Assembly: GCA_037893225.1 (NCBI GenBank)
Contig: JAZGUH010000022.1
Span: 2,728,001 to 2,792,000, forward strand
DNA length: 64,000 bases
Direction of reading: 5' to 3'
From: Hippasteria phrygiana
Taxonomy: Eukaryota; Echinodermata; Asteroidea; Valvatida; Goniasteridae
The notes below the pieces were generated by a model, which saw only the letters and a program-made list of their open reading frames with translations, had not been told where the DNA came from and did no database searches. Shown in pieces: positions 33,301 to 42,191 of the stretch. Position numbers and translations under genes: made by a program. Within the stretch, counting starts at the first letter, position 1. Every line of letters starts with the position of its first letter.

Positions 33301-35320
33301 CTCAAATATAGACAAGTTTTCAAGGTTTGCATGGTGAGGTGTATGATATAGTGAAGGTTTGTGGAAATTAATCTCCGTTAAGAGCGTATCTTCATTTTAA
33401 ACGGTGTTCTCTGTTTGTCGTCAGGAGAAAGCTCAAATATATAGTCACCTCTGTACATTATCCACAACTTAAATGGGCACTAATCATAATTTCATGCTGC
33501 ATACTGCTAATCTCTAAACGTTTTCAAAGTGAACAAAGAAACTGGCAGGAGCGAGATTCGAACCTGCGACCTCCGGGTTACCGTGTTACCGTACCGGCGC
33601 TCTATCAACTGAGCTGTCTTGCCCTATGTTGGCGGTCTCCCAAATTGTCAGTATCTCTAAACTTGTTATAGACGGGTCAGTTTCAGGCAAAAGCCTGACT
33701 TGAGACTTTTCATGAAATGTTGGGCTAATTTCAGACCTATTGTACAATCAGGCTTGCCTTGTATTATTTTCAGGCTCTGGACAAGAATCTCACTGTATCC
33801 CTGAATACCGTAATAGTGTGGATATGGAAACGGCTTTTAGTACGATACAAAACAAAGCTGACCTTTCTTTTGTTTTGTGAATGTTTGTTTCCGTAGAAAG
33901 AAGAACGAGCTGAGCTGGAGATGGAGAAAAAGAAGTCCAGGAATGCTGAGTTTGTACAGTAAGTTGTTCTTTGTTTATGCCAGCCTTGTGTAAATAAATG
34001 CAGACAGAATGTTTAAAGCATTAACATTTAAATATCCTTCCAAAGCTCAACACAGCACTAAAATTACAAATTGACGTATATGTGATCCAGCCACCGGTTG
34101 ACGCACATATGTGCGGATTGAAAATTGCCACCTGGCCGGTTTATACATGCCAATCTCTGCATTTTCAATCCATTATTGGGGTATTGTGTACGTTATGCTT
34201 GGCTGCACAAGCCTCCATGGCTCCCCCATATAGCACCTGGGCTCAAGGGGTTAAAAAGATGTCGCACATTATTCATCCAAAGCTCAATTTTTTGCAGCAA
34301 GTCTCATTTTTCTATAACTGGGACCAATTTCACGGCGCTGTTAACCCCTTGCCACCGGGCATTACATGGGAGAACCCGGGGCGCCAGGCCGGGTTGTGCA
34401 GCCAAGCATAACGTACACAATACCCCACTAATGGATTGAAAATGCAGAGATTGGCACACATTGACGTCAACCGGCCAGGTGGCAATTTTCAATCCGCACA
34501 TATTTGGGGCAACCGGTGGCAAGGGGTTAAGCACAAAAAATTGCTTAGCACAAAATAATCTTGCTTAGTCAAAACAGGTTACCAGCCAAAGTTTCAACGG
34601 ATTTTCATGCTAAGCAAACAATAACTGAATACCAGTCGCAAGCAGTATACATCATATGAAAAATATGGTTGGTAATGCTATTTTTACCAAGGAAGACTTT
34701 CCATGCTAAGCACATTTTTATGCTTACCAGCTCCATGGAATAGGCCCCGGGTCACAGATATTCCGAGGCGTAGTTTTTGTGCCCCCATAACATGTAGATT
34801 CTCCATTGAAGAATCAACCCGACATGGGAGAATCCCTGTGAATGCTGCTTGTGATATAATTATTGTCAAATCACATATTGTTTTTTTCGTGGGAGAGGTG
34901 AGTTGGTTTCACCAATGGTGGAAGTTCTCCCGCCTGGTCTATAGGTCTGAAACTTGGGATAATTTTGTTGCTATCTAAAGATTTATCCTTTATTTAGATC
35001 TGAACCCAGGACAACCATATGGGTGGTGGGGGGCCGGCAACCTAAAATGTGGCCAACCCCCCTGTTGGGTGACTTCCAGAAAAAGAAGTTGCGATGCAGA
35101 ATATGCAAAATCAGAGACAAGAAGTACCGCACAAAATTCCATAGGGTTGTCTGAATGGTTTGGTTAACTTGAAACAGCACTCAGTTAACTATCACCGTTT
35201 CCATTCTGCAGGCCCTTGAAGTTACCTGACAACAGTTCAGTTGAAGATCGTATCCATAGGAACATCTACAGCATCCAGCGGACCAATGCTGCTCTGGACA
35301 AGAACTTTGCCAAACGATGA
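24858..35320 (+). CDS. CWC25: Pre-mRNA splicing factor CWC25 orthologue
   Basis: Nine coding exons: 24858-24875, 25825-25997, 27646-27778, 28818-28930, 29880-29949, 30715-31709, 32876-32975, 33897-33958 and 35212-35320. Every junction is GT-AG and every phase agrees, giving 590 residues. The start MGGGDLNLKKSW is the CWC25 N-terminus; KDRVDWMYKGP, DYLLGKEVD, KMKEDPLFAIK and LVSNPIRMKQ follow the family order. The C-terminal block KLTAEEMERKRAEMM...NAKWRDD and the end VEDRIHRNIYSIQ...LDKNFAKR are close to human. CWC25 joins the spliceosome after Prp2 and promotes the first catalytic step, in the nucleus. Exon 6 (331 codons) encodes a Lys/Arg/Ser/His-rich, surely disordered region with RS, SP and HR repeats, which makes the protein much longer than the human one (about 425). 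An AATAAA lies 456 bp past the stop. Confidence 0.97.
25418..25702. mobile_element. Foldback MITE in CWC25 intron 1
   Basis: ATGAAATAATACAAAAAGTTAC at the left is mirrored by GTAACTTTTTCTTTATTTCAT at the right. The inner CCGCTGGTATGATGCCATTTG / CAGATGGCACCAGCGCGC pair extends the arms to about 85 bp. Confidence 0.75.
26090..26526. mobile_element. MITE, AAAGGTAGTATACA termini, in CWC25 intron 2
   Basis: Left end AAAGGTAGTATACA and right end TGTATACTGCCTTT are inverted. The interior matches the element at 14013-14424. It also carries an insertion-like stretch (about 26285-26440) not seen in that copy. Confidence 0.72.
26627..26776. mobile_element. TTAA-type MITE family D, inverted copy
   Basis: Matches 22161-22310 in reverse orientation. 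The right end keeps TTAA; the left flank is TTCA, a decayed duplication. Confidence 0.8.
28065..28203. mobile_element. TTAA-type MITE family C, second copy
   Basis: Inverted relative to 20612-20760, with CCCTCCCTCTCCCAG at the left and GTAGGAGGGTTAA at the right. It lies in CWC25 intron 3. Confidence 0.72.
28366..28794 (-). pseudogene. LINE reverse-transcriptase C-terminal fragment
   Basis: The minus-strand frame reads KVVRIITNSPIKAHSQPLL, then LKYFNITNLNKYQQALFVY and KYINNLLLSSYS, the conserved stretch just after the reverse-transcriptase core of CR1/L2/Jockey-like non-LTR retrotransposons. The downstream part is recognisable only after changing frame, so it is broken. No endonuclease, no RT core and no 5' end are present. 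A dead fragment in CWC25 intron 3. Confidence 0.7.
29151..29617. mobile_element. MITE, GAATAAKCCAGTTCGGT termini, split by a SINE
   Basis: Left end GAATAATCCAGTTCGGTATC and right end CATCGAACTGGCTTATTC are inverted. The two halves match a complete 221-bp copy at 46467-46687; here a SINE (29315-29529) lies between them. In CWC25 intron 4. Confidence 0.8.
29315..29529 (+). mobile_element. tRNA-derived SINE (about 215 bp)
   Basis: Same layout as 36840-37060: a 130-bp leader starting GTCGCTTCCCAGGTTG, then the tRNA-like module GGGCAAGATAGCTCAGTTGG...GGTTCGAATCCCGCTCC, then TTTGTTCACTTTGAAAA. The anticodon region has a small internal deletion. Confidence 0.82.
30131..30634. mobile_element. TTAA-like MITE family E, interrupted
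   Basis: Shares CCCCTT...CTGGCTGTTATTGGTGGGG, GCCAAGCGTAA, CACTTGGAGCC, CCATTCAAGAACAATATAG and GATGACAACCAGCCAGG with 43246-43705 and with the fragment at 40000-40230. The left flank is TATA instead of TTAA. A hAT-like MITE (30237-30402) is inserted in it. In CWC25 intron 5. Confidence 0.7.
30237..30402. mobile_element. hAT-like MITE with 8-bp duplication CACACTGC
   Basis: CAAGGGCGGATCC at the left and GGATCCACCCTTG at the right are inverted, flanked by CACACTGC at 30229-30236 and 30403-30410. The interior includes an AAT microsatellite and a run of about 30 C. A relative lies at 51821-51993. Confidence 0.83.
33065..33230 (+). mobile_element. tRNA-derived SINE of a second family
   Basis: A-box TGGCCTAGTGGTA and B-box GGGTTCGAATCCC are followed by a body containing TTTTCAGTCCCTGCCCG and GGTTTTCCCC, as in the common tail of many marine-animal tRNA SINEs. 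In CWC25 intron 7. Confidence 0.7.
33520..33652 (-). mobile_element. tRNA-derived SINE, short form
   Basis: Minus-strand copy of the 36840-type SINE, keeping only ACAATTTGGGAG through the tRNA module to CACTTTGAAAA. Flanked by ATCTCTAAAC at 33510-33519 and 33653-33662, a 10-bp duplication. The 5' 90 bp of the long form are absent. In CWC25 intron 7. Confidence 0.85.
34089..34254. mobile_element. TTAA-type MITE family A, left end lost
   Basis: Reverse orientation relative to 34341-34530. The right end GCTCAAGGGG-TTAA is present; the left begins at GCCACCGGTTGACGC without CCCCTT. In CWC25 intron 8. Confidence 0.78.
34319..34750. mobile_element. MITE of the 15100 family, split by a TTAA element
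   Basis: GGACCAATTTCACGGCGCTG at the left and CAGCTCCATGGAATAGGCCCC at the right match the termini of 15100-15346. The stretch from 34341 to 34530 is a later insertion. Two TTAA sites flank the insert, where the other copy has a continuous GCTGCTAAGCAC. Confidence 0.8.
34341..34530. mobile_element. TTAA-type MITE family A, complete reference copy
   Basis: TTAA-CCCCTTGCCACCGGGC...ACCGGTGGCAAGGGG-TTAA: 186 bp between duplications, with 12-bp perfect terminal inverted repeats. No coding capacity. TTAA duplication and CCC termini fit piggyBac. Confidence 0.88.
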
Positions 35321-35419
35321 AAGCGCACCAGCCATCGGCGTTTAGACAAAAATTGGAATTAGAAATCTGACTGTGCACGTGTTGTGTGTGTGTGTAGTGT
35401 ACAGTAGGTCAGTTGTTGG

Positions 35420-35565
35420 CAGGGCTGTAGTCGAGTCCTTTCACAAGTCCTTTCATAAAGCCAGTCACAAGTTACTGGATGAACAATGCTCAATTTGAAT
35501 AGCTTGTGATTGGGATTAGGACTGGGGACTTGCAGGGACTTGTGATGGACTCGACTACAGCCCTG
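35420..35565. mobile_element. hAT-like MITE in the CWC25 3' UTR
   Basis: CAGGGCTGTAGTCGAGTCC and GGACTCGACTACAGCCCTG are inverted ends. Flanks GTTGTTGG (35412-35419) and ATTGTTGG (35566-35573) form an 8-bp duplication with one mismatch. Confidence 0.85.
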
Positions 35566-35775
35566 ATTGTTGGCCACTTTAGTATAAACCCAGGGAGAAA
35601 TACGGCTGGATTTTGTGTATGAGTCGGTGGTGAAACTGCTGTCCAATTTGGGAATTTTCAAAAAATGTTAACGCTATTTTCCATACTGTCCACATCCCAC
35701 TGGAGGTATCCCAGTTAGGAGGCTCTAACGCGGATAGAAGCACTGCCTTCTTTTAGTTTTTATGTTCTTTGCATC

Positions 35776-35781
35776 AATAAA
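35776..35781 (+). terminator. CWC25: Probable CWC25 poly(A) signal
   Basis: AATAAA 456 bp after the stop codon, the first canonical signal downstream. A repeat starts two bases later. No U/GU-rich downstream element was checked. Confidence 0.55.
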
Positions 35782-35782
35782 C

Positions 35783-36812
35783 TTAAAGGGAAAGTCCACC
35801 CTGAGTTTATAATAACATAATGTTAAAGAACGTTAATTGCAATTGTGACTTACTTTTTATTTCATTTTGATTGGTTTCGGTAATCGTATAAACCGGAGAT
35901 TTTTTCATAACGCGCCTGCCGTCATGCGAGCCACCTTTTTGCTCTGGAATATCGGTACATCCGGGATACTGTGACGTAGTGGCTGCACTACCAAGCTGGC
36001 CGGCTGGGTACCCGGCCGGCCCCGCAGCCTGAGCTGTGCGAGTGCAGTGAACCATTGTCCGTACATGCAACACACACGAGAACGTGGCAGTGTTGTTCCT
36101 TGACGCACGTCTGTTTTCTATATGCCTGGCGAATTTTTGCCTGACTGCTAAAGCAAAACTCGGTCGTGCTGTAGTACAGCAACATCATGATGATTTGGCA
36201 AGCTTTTGGCTGCTCAAATAAACCGAATTCTCGAAAAAAGGTCTCAGCTTCTTCCAAATTCCCAATCCCCCAAACGACCGGATATTTGTAAGAAATGGCT
36301 TAACAATATAAAAACGCGAAGTTCGACTTCAAACCTGATTGCTTCGAGGAAAATCGGCAGGCAGTTCTCCTGGGGTAGGCCAAGAATCTTTGAGATGATG
36401 CAGTGCCGAACATATTTTCTTTCCGACCAGAACAGACTTTGTGCTCTTCTAAAAAAATACGAAAATCCACGATAAATTGCAGCACGTCAAGTCGAAGTAA
36501 ACATCAGCCTTACAAAACAAACGTATTCATATGCAGTAAGCTGCGTCTAGGTGTGATACCAGTGCATACCGCACGTAGCCAACCATGGGTTTTCATTGAG
36601 GTGCGGACACTACGTCATGATGTCGCGGGAATTTCGAACAGTATGGACGTGCCCTTTGTACTGTACTGCTGAATGGCAAGAAATCGTAAATATAAAGGGC
36701 GCGTTTGTCGTTCTCCATCACACAGAAAATCCAACTCTCGGTGCAGTATGTATGTTAGTGTATGTTCTTTTAGACTAGATAAAATATTATAGAGCCTGGA
36801 ATTCTCCTTTAA
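35783..36812. mobile_element. Non-autonomous element, TTAAAGGGAAAGTCC termini
   Basis: TTAAAGGGAAAGTCC at the left and GGAATTCTCCTTTAA at the right form short imperfect inverted ends. The 1-kb interior has no convincing coding frame. TTAAAGGAGAA-type ends are common on old MITEs, but the assignment is tentative. Confidence 0.45.
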
Positions 36813-36839
36813 GATACCAGTGGTTTAATCATTATCTAT

Positions 36840-37060
36840 GTCGCTTCCCAGGTTGAATCGTAAAATTGGGTGTGATCCATGGCTATACGGCATTCTGGGT
36901 TTATGACTTCTGACTAGCGCCCACCCGAACAAAGATACTGACAATTTGGGAGAACGCCAACATAGGGCAAGATAGCTCAGTTGGTAGAGCGCCGATACGG
37001 TAACCCGGAGGTCGCAGGTTCGAATCCCGCTCCTGCCAGTTTCTTTGTTCACTTTGAAAA
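36840..37060 (+). mobile_element. tRNA-derived SINE, long form with 10-bp duplication
   Basis: Flanked by CATTATCTAT at 36830-36839 and 37061-37070. A 125-bp leader (GTCGCTTCCCAGGTTGAATC ... CCGCCAAC-like) precedes the tRNA module, with A box TAGCTCAGTTGGTAGAGC and B box GGTTCGAATCC, and a short tail TTTCTTTGTTCACTTTGAAAA follows. One A-C mismatch in the acceptor stem argues against a working tRNA. Confidence 0.9.
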
Positions 37061-39689
37061 CATTATCTATATGAGTTAGTTTTAACACAGAAACATCTGC
37101 AAGAACTCTTCATTTTTATTGGAAAGAATGCCCCAGTAGCCTGTGTGACTACTTTGCAAACTTTTAATCGTGAAAAACGACCACTGCGATAAATCTGATG
37201 CTCTTCATGTGACTTGTGCGCTTAAGGATTACAAGCAATCAATTTTCTCTCTGGTTTCTTCTTACGAAACTTGTTAATCTATTTGGTCTTATTGTATGAT
37301 ATAGCTCTATATTTTAAACCCTTTGAGTACGTTTTATTTTGGGAGACGTTGGGGGAAACGGCCACAATGTGTTTGTGCAGTCAAGCATAACATACTCAAT
37401 AATCCAACATTGGATTGAAACTGCACTGTGGGAGCATCGTTTGAATTGAAACTTAACTTATCATGGGATGTCCAATTGGAAAGGCTCACAAGTTATATAT
37501 TGCTTACAAATTTGAAAATTAATTTTTTGAGGTGCCACAACCGGAAATATCTAAGTTATGGAAGCTTAAACTGAGTTTCCTCGTTTCTGTTATAGATTTC
37601 AGACGCCTTTCCACGATATCGTTTGGAAAGACGATTTTCCCCCAGATACAATATCGTGAAAAGACGTCTGAAATATCTCCGTATTCCATCTTTCCGTGAA
37701 AATCTATCAGAAATGTGGATGGTCACTTTAAGCTTCCGTAGTAAGTAGAGCCAGGATTGTGATTTGTTAAAAATTTTCTTTTCAATTGTAACAGGTAATT
37801 TTAGAAAAAAAATTTACAATTTTTTTTTTTGTATTGCTAGAAACGTTGGGAAAAAAAAAAAATTGAAGATTTGGATCCCTGTTAAAATCCACATTTATGT
37901 GTCGATACTAATTTGAAACCATACGCCCAAAACACAATTAAAAACACATCATTTAATACTTTAAAAATATTTAATTTTATTATATTAGTTTAACCTTTAC
38001 CATTCACATCACCATCAAAATGGTGTCCAGCTTCAAACTTGCATTACCCATTTCACATATGATTATGAACTACAGGAACAATTCAATACCGTTTGTTTTC
38101 GACCTCTTCCATGCGATGTAAGTAGGACATGGCTGTTTATTTCAAATTAACAATGGTATATCTCGTAATGATTTCAAGTGAAATTTACTGTCCTTTTCAT
38201 CATAAGCTATGGTAAAAATTCCATTACATTTCATTAAGCATGGAGAATTTTTTATTTTGTTGGCTTAATGGTCCAACAGGATATTTTTAGAATCTATTTA
38301 CATGCAAATGTTCTCAATTTCTTACATTCGTTCCCATGGAAACATGGCTTCATATTTATTCCAAATTTGAGCATCCCCAGAAAAAACAATTATATGAAAT
38401 CTCTGATCAGTGCAACTTGTCCAACACATGTAGTCTTTTATGGCTTTGTGAATATTAAGGTGGTTTTTGTTTTAGGTTCTTTTTTTCCAGCAATTTCAAG
38501 ACTAGAGCTTTTGGGTTTTTTGTTTGATTACTGTTAATAAACTGGGTAATTCAGGAAAAACGGCAAAACTACCGTTGTTGCTTTCAAATTGTTACATAAC
38601 TACAGATATTAATGCCCTTTTCATTTAAGTAGATTTTGGCTTCTTCCTTGTAATCTGAAATAAAGGAGAAATATTCATATTTTCTTAGATTTTTCCATGA
38701 ACCACCCCAAATTACAAAACGAGGTAAGTAAAATGTGGATTGGTAACAATGTTTCAAGTTCTAATTGGTAATTTTTGGGAATAAAAGCCGACTGTAAATC
38801 AAGGCCAACATTTCCAATGAAACCAAAATTTAATCCGCCATTATGGAAACAAATGCACACTTTTGTTGGGGCTAGTACATTAAGAAAATTTGATTTTCTT
38901 TTTAATCTCGCGTATATCCTATACATGTACCACTTTGTATTCCATCCAGTTCATGTCGAAATTTAGAATAAACAAAATGCTGAAAGGCAGATGTTTGGCC
39001 ACTCGGCACTGAAAAACTAGCAAATTCACCAATTCCAGAATAATAAAAAAAATTGATTTGAGTCCAATAGAATGAACCGATTACATTTGACATCGGAATT
39101 AAAAGCACTCCCAGAAGCCCAAATAAGACAATCATCTACTAAACAAATTAGTTGGATGCAAAACTCATCACTGCGTTAATTTCAGAGCTTTCTGTTGTAT
39201 TTTTAAACACTCTGGCACTAATGAAAGAGTACTGAAGTCTGACGTCAGTTGGCATGACAACTGGTTCCAAACAAATGTAAATTTCGACTGTTCCTTTGTT
39301 AACAGCCAGTCATGCAAACACGTAACAAAAGTATTTTGGTTCCAAACAATTGCATTGACGTCATCACTTCGGTGTTCTATAATGCATCCTGATTTCGAAA
39401 GACTGATTTCCAACCCAGTTCAGATGCTAAGAGAAAGAATAGTTAAAAGAAAATTTTTTCAAATGAGTCTAGTAAAAAAGCAAACCTACAAAATTAAAAT
39501 TCCATAAGACTTCCTATTTTAGTTTAAGACATGTCTATAGAGGTTTGTTCAATTCCAACCAAAAAAGGTAGCTAATGCTGTTATATGGTTCTCTTAATTT
39601 GAGTCGACCGGAGCAAGAGTGTACTGATGGGATCATTTTGTAAGAGTTCCATAATAATAATTTGAGAGGCTAATCATCCTTACTCGCAG
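37061..39689. other. Intergenic between CWC25 and the 39690 candidate
   Basis: Contains a truncated family B TTAA-type MITE at about 37314-37437 (CCCTTTGAGTACG ... CAACATTGGATTGAAACTGC) and an imperfect inverted repeat near 37600-37680 (CAGACGCCTTTCCACGATAT / ATATCGTGAAAAGACGTCTG). Otherwise AT-rich with no recognised gene. Confidence 0.5.
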
Positions 39690-40624
39690 CTGGGATGCTG
39701 AATTGCGAAGGACGCGGCTACAACGTGGTCGAGTCGCTGGCACGTAAAGGCGCCTCTGGCAGCCGGCCTACTATGACCACTGAGCACAGCCAGATATCGA
39801 AAGTGTTTGATTTTTCCCGGAGGGAGGAAAGCCGGAGAAAAACCCTCGTGGCACAGGAGAGAACCAACGCACAACTCTACTCACATATGGTCCAGGCCAC
39901 ATTGGTGAGAGGCGAGCGCTTTACGCACAAGCCACCCATGCACCATACATGTAGTAGTCCCGACACAGCAAAACAGTGCCTATTATGTGGTCCGACTTCA
40001 GTTTTTAAAAGCTGCAGTACATCGCACTTGGAGGACCCCCCCCCCCCCCCCTTTTGTGTGAATGAAAGCTTTGGTTCAAAAAGCTCTATTAATTACACTC
40101 CCATTCAAGAACACTATAGTTGAAACGTGAATGGAATGAGTATGCACAGGAATGTGCGTACAGATGACAACCAGCCAGGTGGTCTTTTTCAAACCGAGGC
40201 TATGGCCACCGTCCGTATTCAGGTGGTTAAAGGTAGTGTACATGATTGGTCATTGTTGCAATTTTCAGAAATGGGCGGATTTGGGGATTATAATTTTATA
40301 GGAATTATCGTTAATGTGCTGCTCAAATAGCGCTCAATATGCAACGGTCTCAAAGCCCCTCACAGTTATTCCCCATTATATATGACTTTGCTTAGCCTAA
40401 ATTCAAGTTTTGCAACGGGGTTACATTTCTAAGCATAACAGATGCATCAGAAGGAACAAACCAATCCACCTCAAGATTGTCACCGACGACATTATCCAAA
40501 ATATTCCTGTAAATCCTTTGATGCGTTCACGCATGTCAACAACGAGAACCTTGGCCAACGTTCGTCACTTGTGTGCACATACCAAGGAAAATTGTTCGCC
40601 AAGTTTTGCAATGTAAGCGTTTAA
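39690..40624 (+). CDS. Candidate two-exon gene, unrecognised
   Basis: Exon 39690-39904 has a fair acceptor (TTACTCGCAG) and a donor (TTG/GTGAGA). One frame is open throughout, with MLNCEGRGYNVVES starting at 39695, then a charged, probably helical SRREESRRKTLVAQERTNAQ. A second exon from 40442 (acceptor AAGCATAACAG) is in phase, begins MHQKEQ and ends at TAA 40622-40624, giving about 130 residues. The intron contains TTAA-type MITE remnants. Supporting points are the splice signals, the phase agreement and codon use unlike the flanking repeats. Against it, no family is recognised and exon two is open in more than one frame. It could be a small lineage-specific protein or a non-coding transcript. 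Confidence 0.3.
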
Positions 40625-41915
40625 GGCTGTTCGATATCCATTTATTTTGAAACCGAAAGACAAAAAATCTCGCGATATTCAATATTATAGTGATGACGTC
40701 ACTGTTTCCCTTTACTAAAGAATGGAGGAGACTAACAAAAAATACATGACGTAAGTCACCACGGCATCGTGGGATCGGGCCCGCCGGGATTGAGCTCAGG
40801 CCCGCCCGGGGATTGAGCTCGGAGTCCGTTCATTTTTTAATATTGGGACTACTGAGATCGCGAATCGGGTTGCCAAGATTATATTGGGGCCGGGTTGACA
40901 AGACTTCACTTGTTGAGTAGTTGGAGTACTACGATATTTACCTTCAGTTAGCTTCTTTACGGCACTCCAGAAAGACGAGTGTTTGTTTCTATTTCAGCAT
41001 TGCTGATTAGTAACAGCTGATAATTAATACCATGGACGATCACACGTGAACTGTCAAAAAACGATCGTATTGTACATGTATGTCTTGTGTATAGAAGACA
41101 GCCGTTGTACATGTACAATGCATGTTATAGGGCCGGCCATAACCCTGGGTTTTAGTCTTTTCTTTTAGTCTTTTCTCAAGACGAAGTTAGCAGCGTGTAC
41201 GTGCATTGTATCATGGGAATAAGACGGTGGCATTCAGTGCGGTTGCTTGTACTTGACCAAGAGTACACCAACAATGCAACGCGCAGGTGCACTATAGAGG
41301 TTGGCCTTATTGCAACAATTGCCATAAACCAGGTTTTAGTCTTTTCTCAAGACGAAGTTCGCTACATGTTAGCAGCGTGTACGTGCATTGTATCATGGGA
41401 ATAAGACGGTGGCATTCAGTGCGGTTGCTTGTACTTGACCAAGACCACACCAACAATGCAACGCGCAGGTGCACTATAGGGGTTGGCCTTATTGCAACAA
41501 TTGCCATAACCCCAGGTTTTAGTCTTTTCTCAAGACGAAGTTCGCTACACGTTAGCTGCGTGTACATACATTGTACAATGGGAATAAGACTGTAGCATCC
41601 TGTGCGGCTGTTTGAACTTGACCAAGACTACACCATGTACCAACGATGCGATGCAATGCACAGCACAGAAATATCTAGATGTGATACCGACGGAGTCATG
41701 TTGGGCTTTAATAAACGGTCAAAGAAACGACACATATTTAGTACATACGTTATGTACTATTCTATCGTCAAATTTATTGAAAATAACTGGAATTTCAGGT
41801 AAGGTAAACTGGACTAATTCACTCTAAATACACGCTTAGAATGTTCCGGTTATTTTTAAAGGGGCTGATACGATTTTTGAAAAAAAATCGAAATATCGTC
41901 ATATCGAACAGCCTT
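40621..41915. mobile_element. Non-autonomous DNA transposon with internal 183-bp tandem repeats
   Basis: TAAGGCTGTTCGATATCC at the left and ATATCGAACAGCCTTA at the right are inverted termini. Inside, 41140-41640 holds 2.7 direct copies of a roughly 183-bp unit (GTGTACGTGCATTGTATCATG at about 41195 and 41378, diverged at 41561). No coding capacity seen. Confidence 0.75.
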
Positions 41916-41957
41916 ATAATCGCGTTGTTTGTAGGAGTGGAATGCACCCTTGCTAGA

Positions 41958-42134
41958 TTAACCCCTTGACCCCGGATTTCATATGGGGGCATCGGAGCAC
42001 CAGGCCGGCTTGTGCAGCCAAGCATAACGTACACAATACCCCAATAATGGATTGAAAATGCAGAAATTGACGTGCATAGACGGTGGCAATTTTTAATCGG
42101 CACGTATTTGTGTCAACCGTACGCAAGGGGTTAA
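41958..42134. mobile_element. TTAA-type MITE family A, complete
   Basis: TTAA-CCCCTTGACCCCGG ... CGTACGCAAGGGG-TTAA with the family A interior. It lies 58 bp beyond the GORASP stop codon, so probably in its 3' UTR. Confidence 0.85.
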
Positions 42135-42191
42135 TAAAGTCCCTTGAACCCAAATACCCAGGTGATTATTGAAAACCCCCTTTGAACAGAG

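Noticed and set aside
36965..37038. Functional tRNA gene
   Set aside because: A and B boxes are good, but the acceptor stem has an A-C mismatch, the anticodon arm is irregular, and the sequence sits inside a SINE with target duplications and many copies.
41287..41595. Repeated open frames with RRWHSVRLLVLDQ
   Set aside because: Generated by the 183-bp tandem repeat within the 40621-41915 element.
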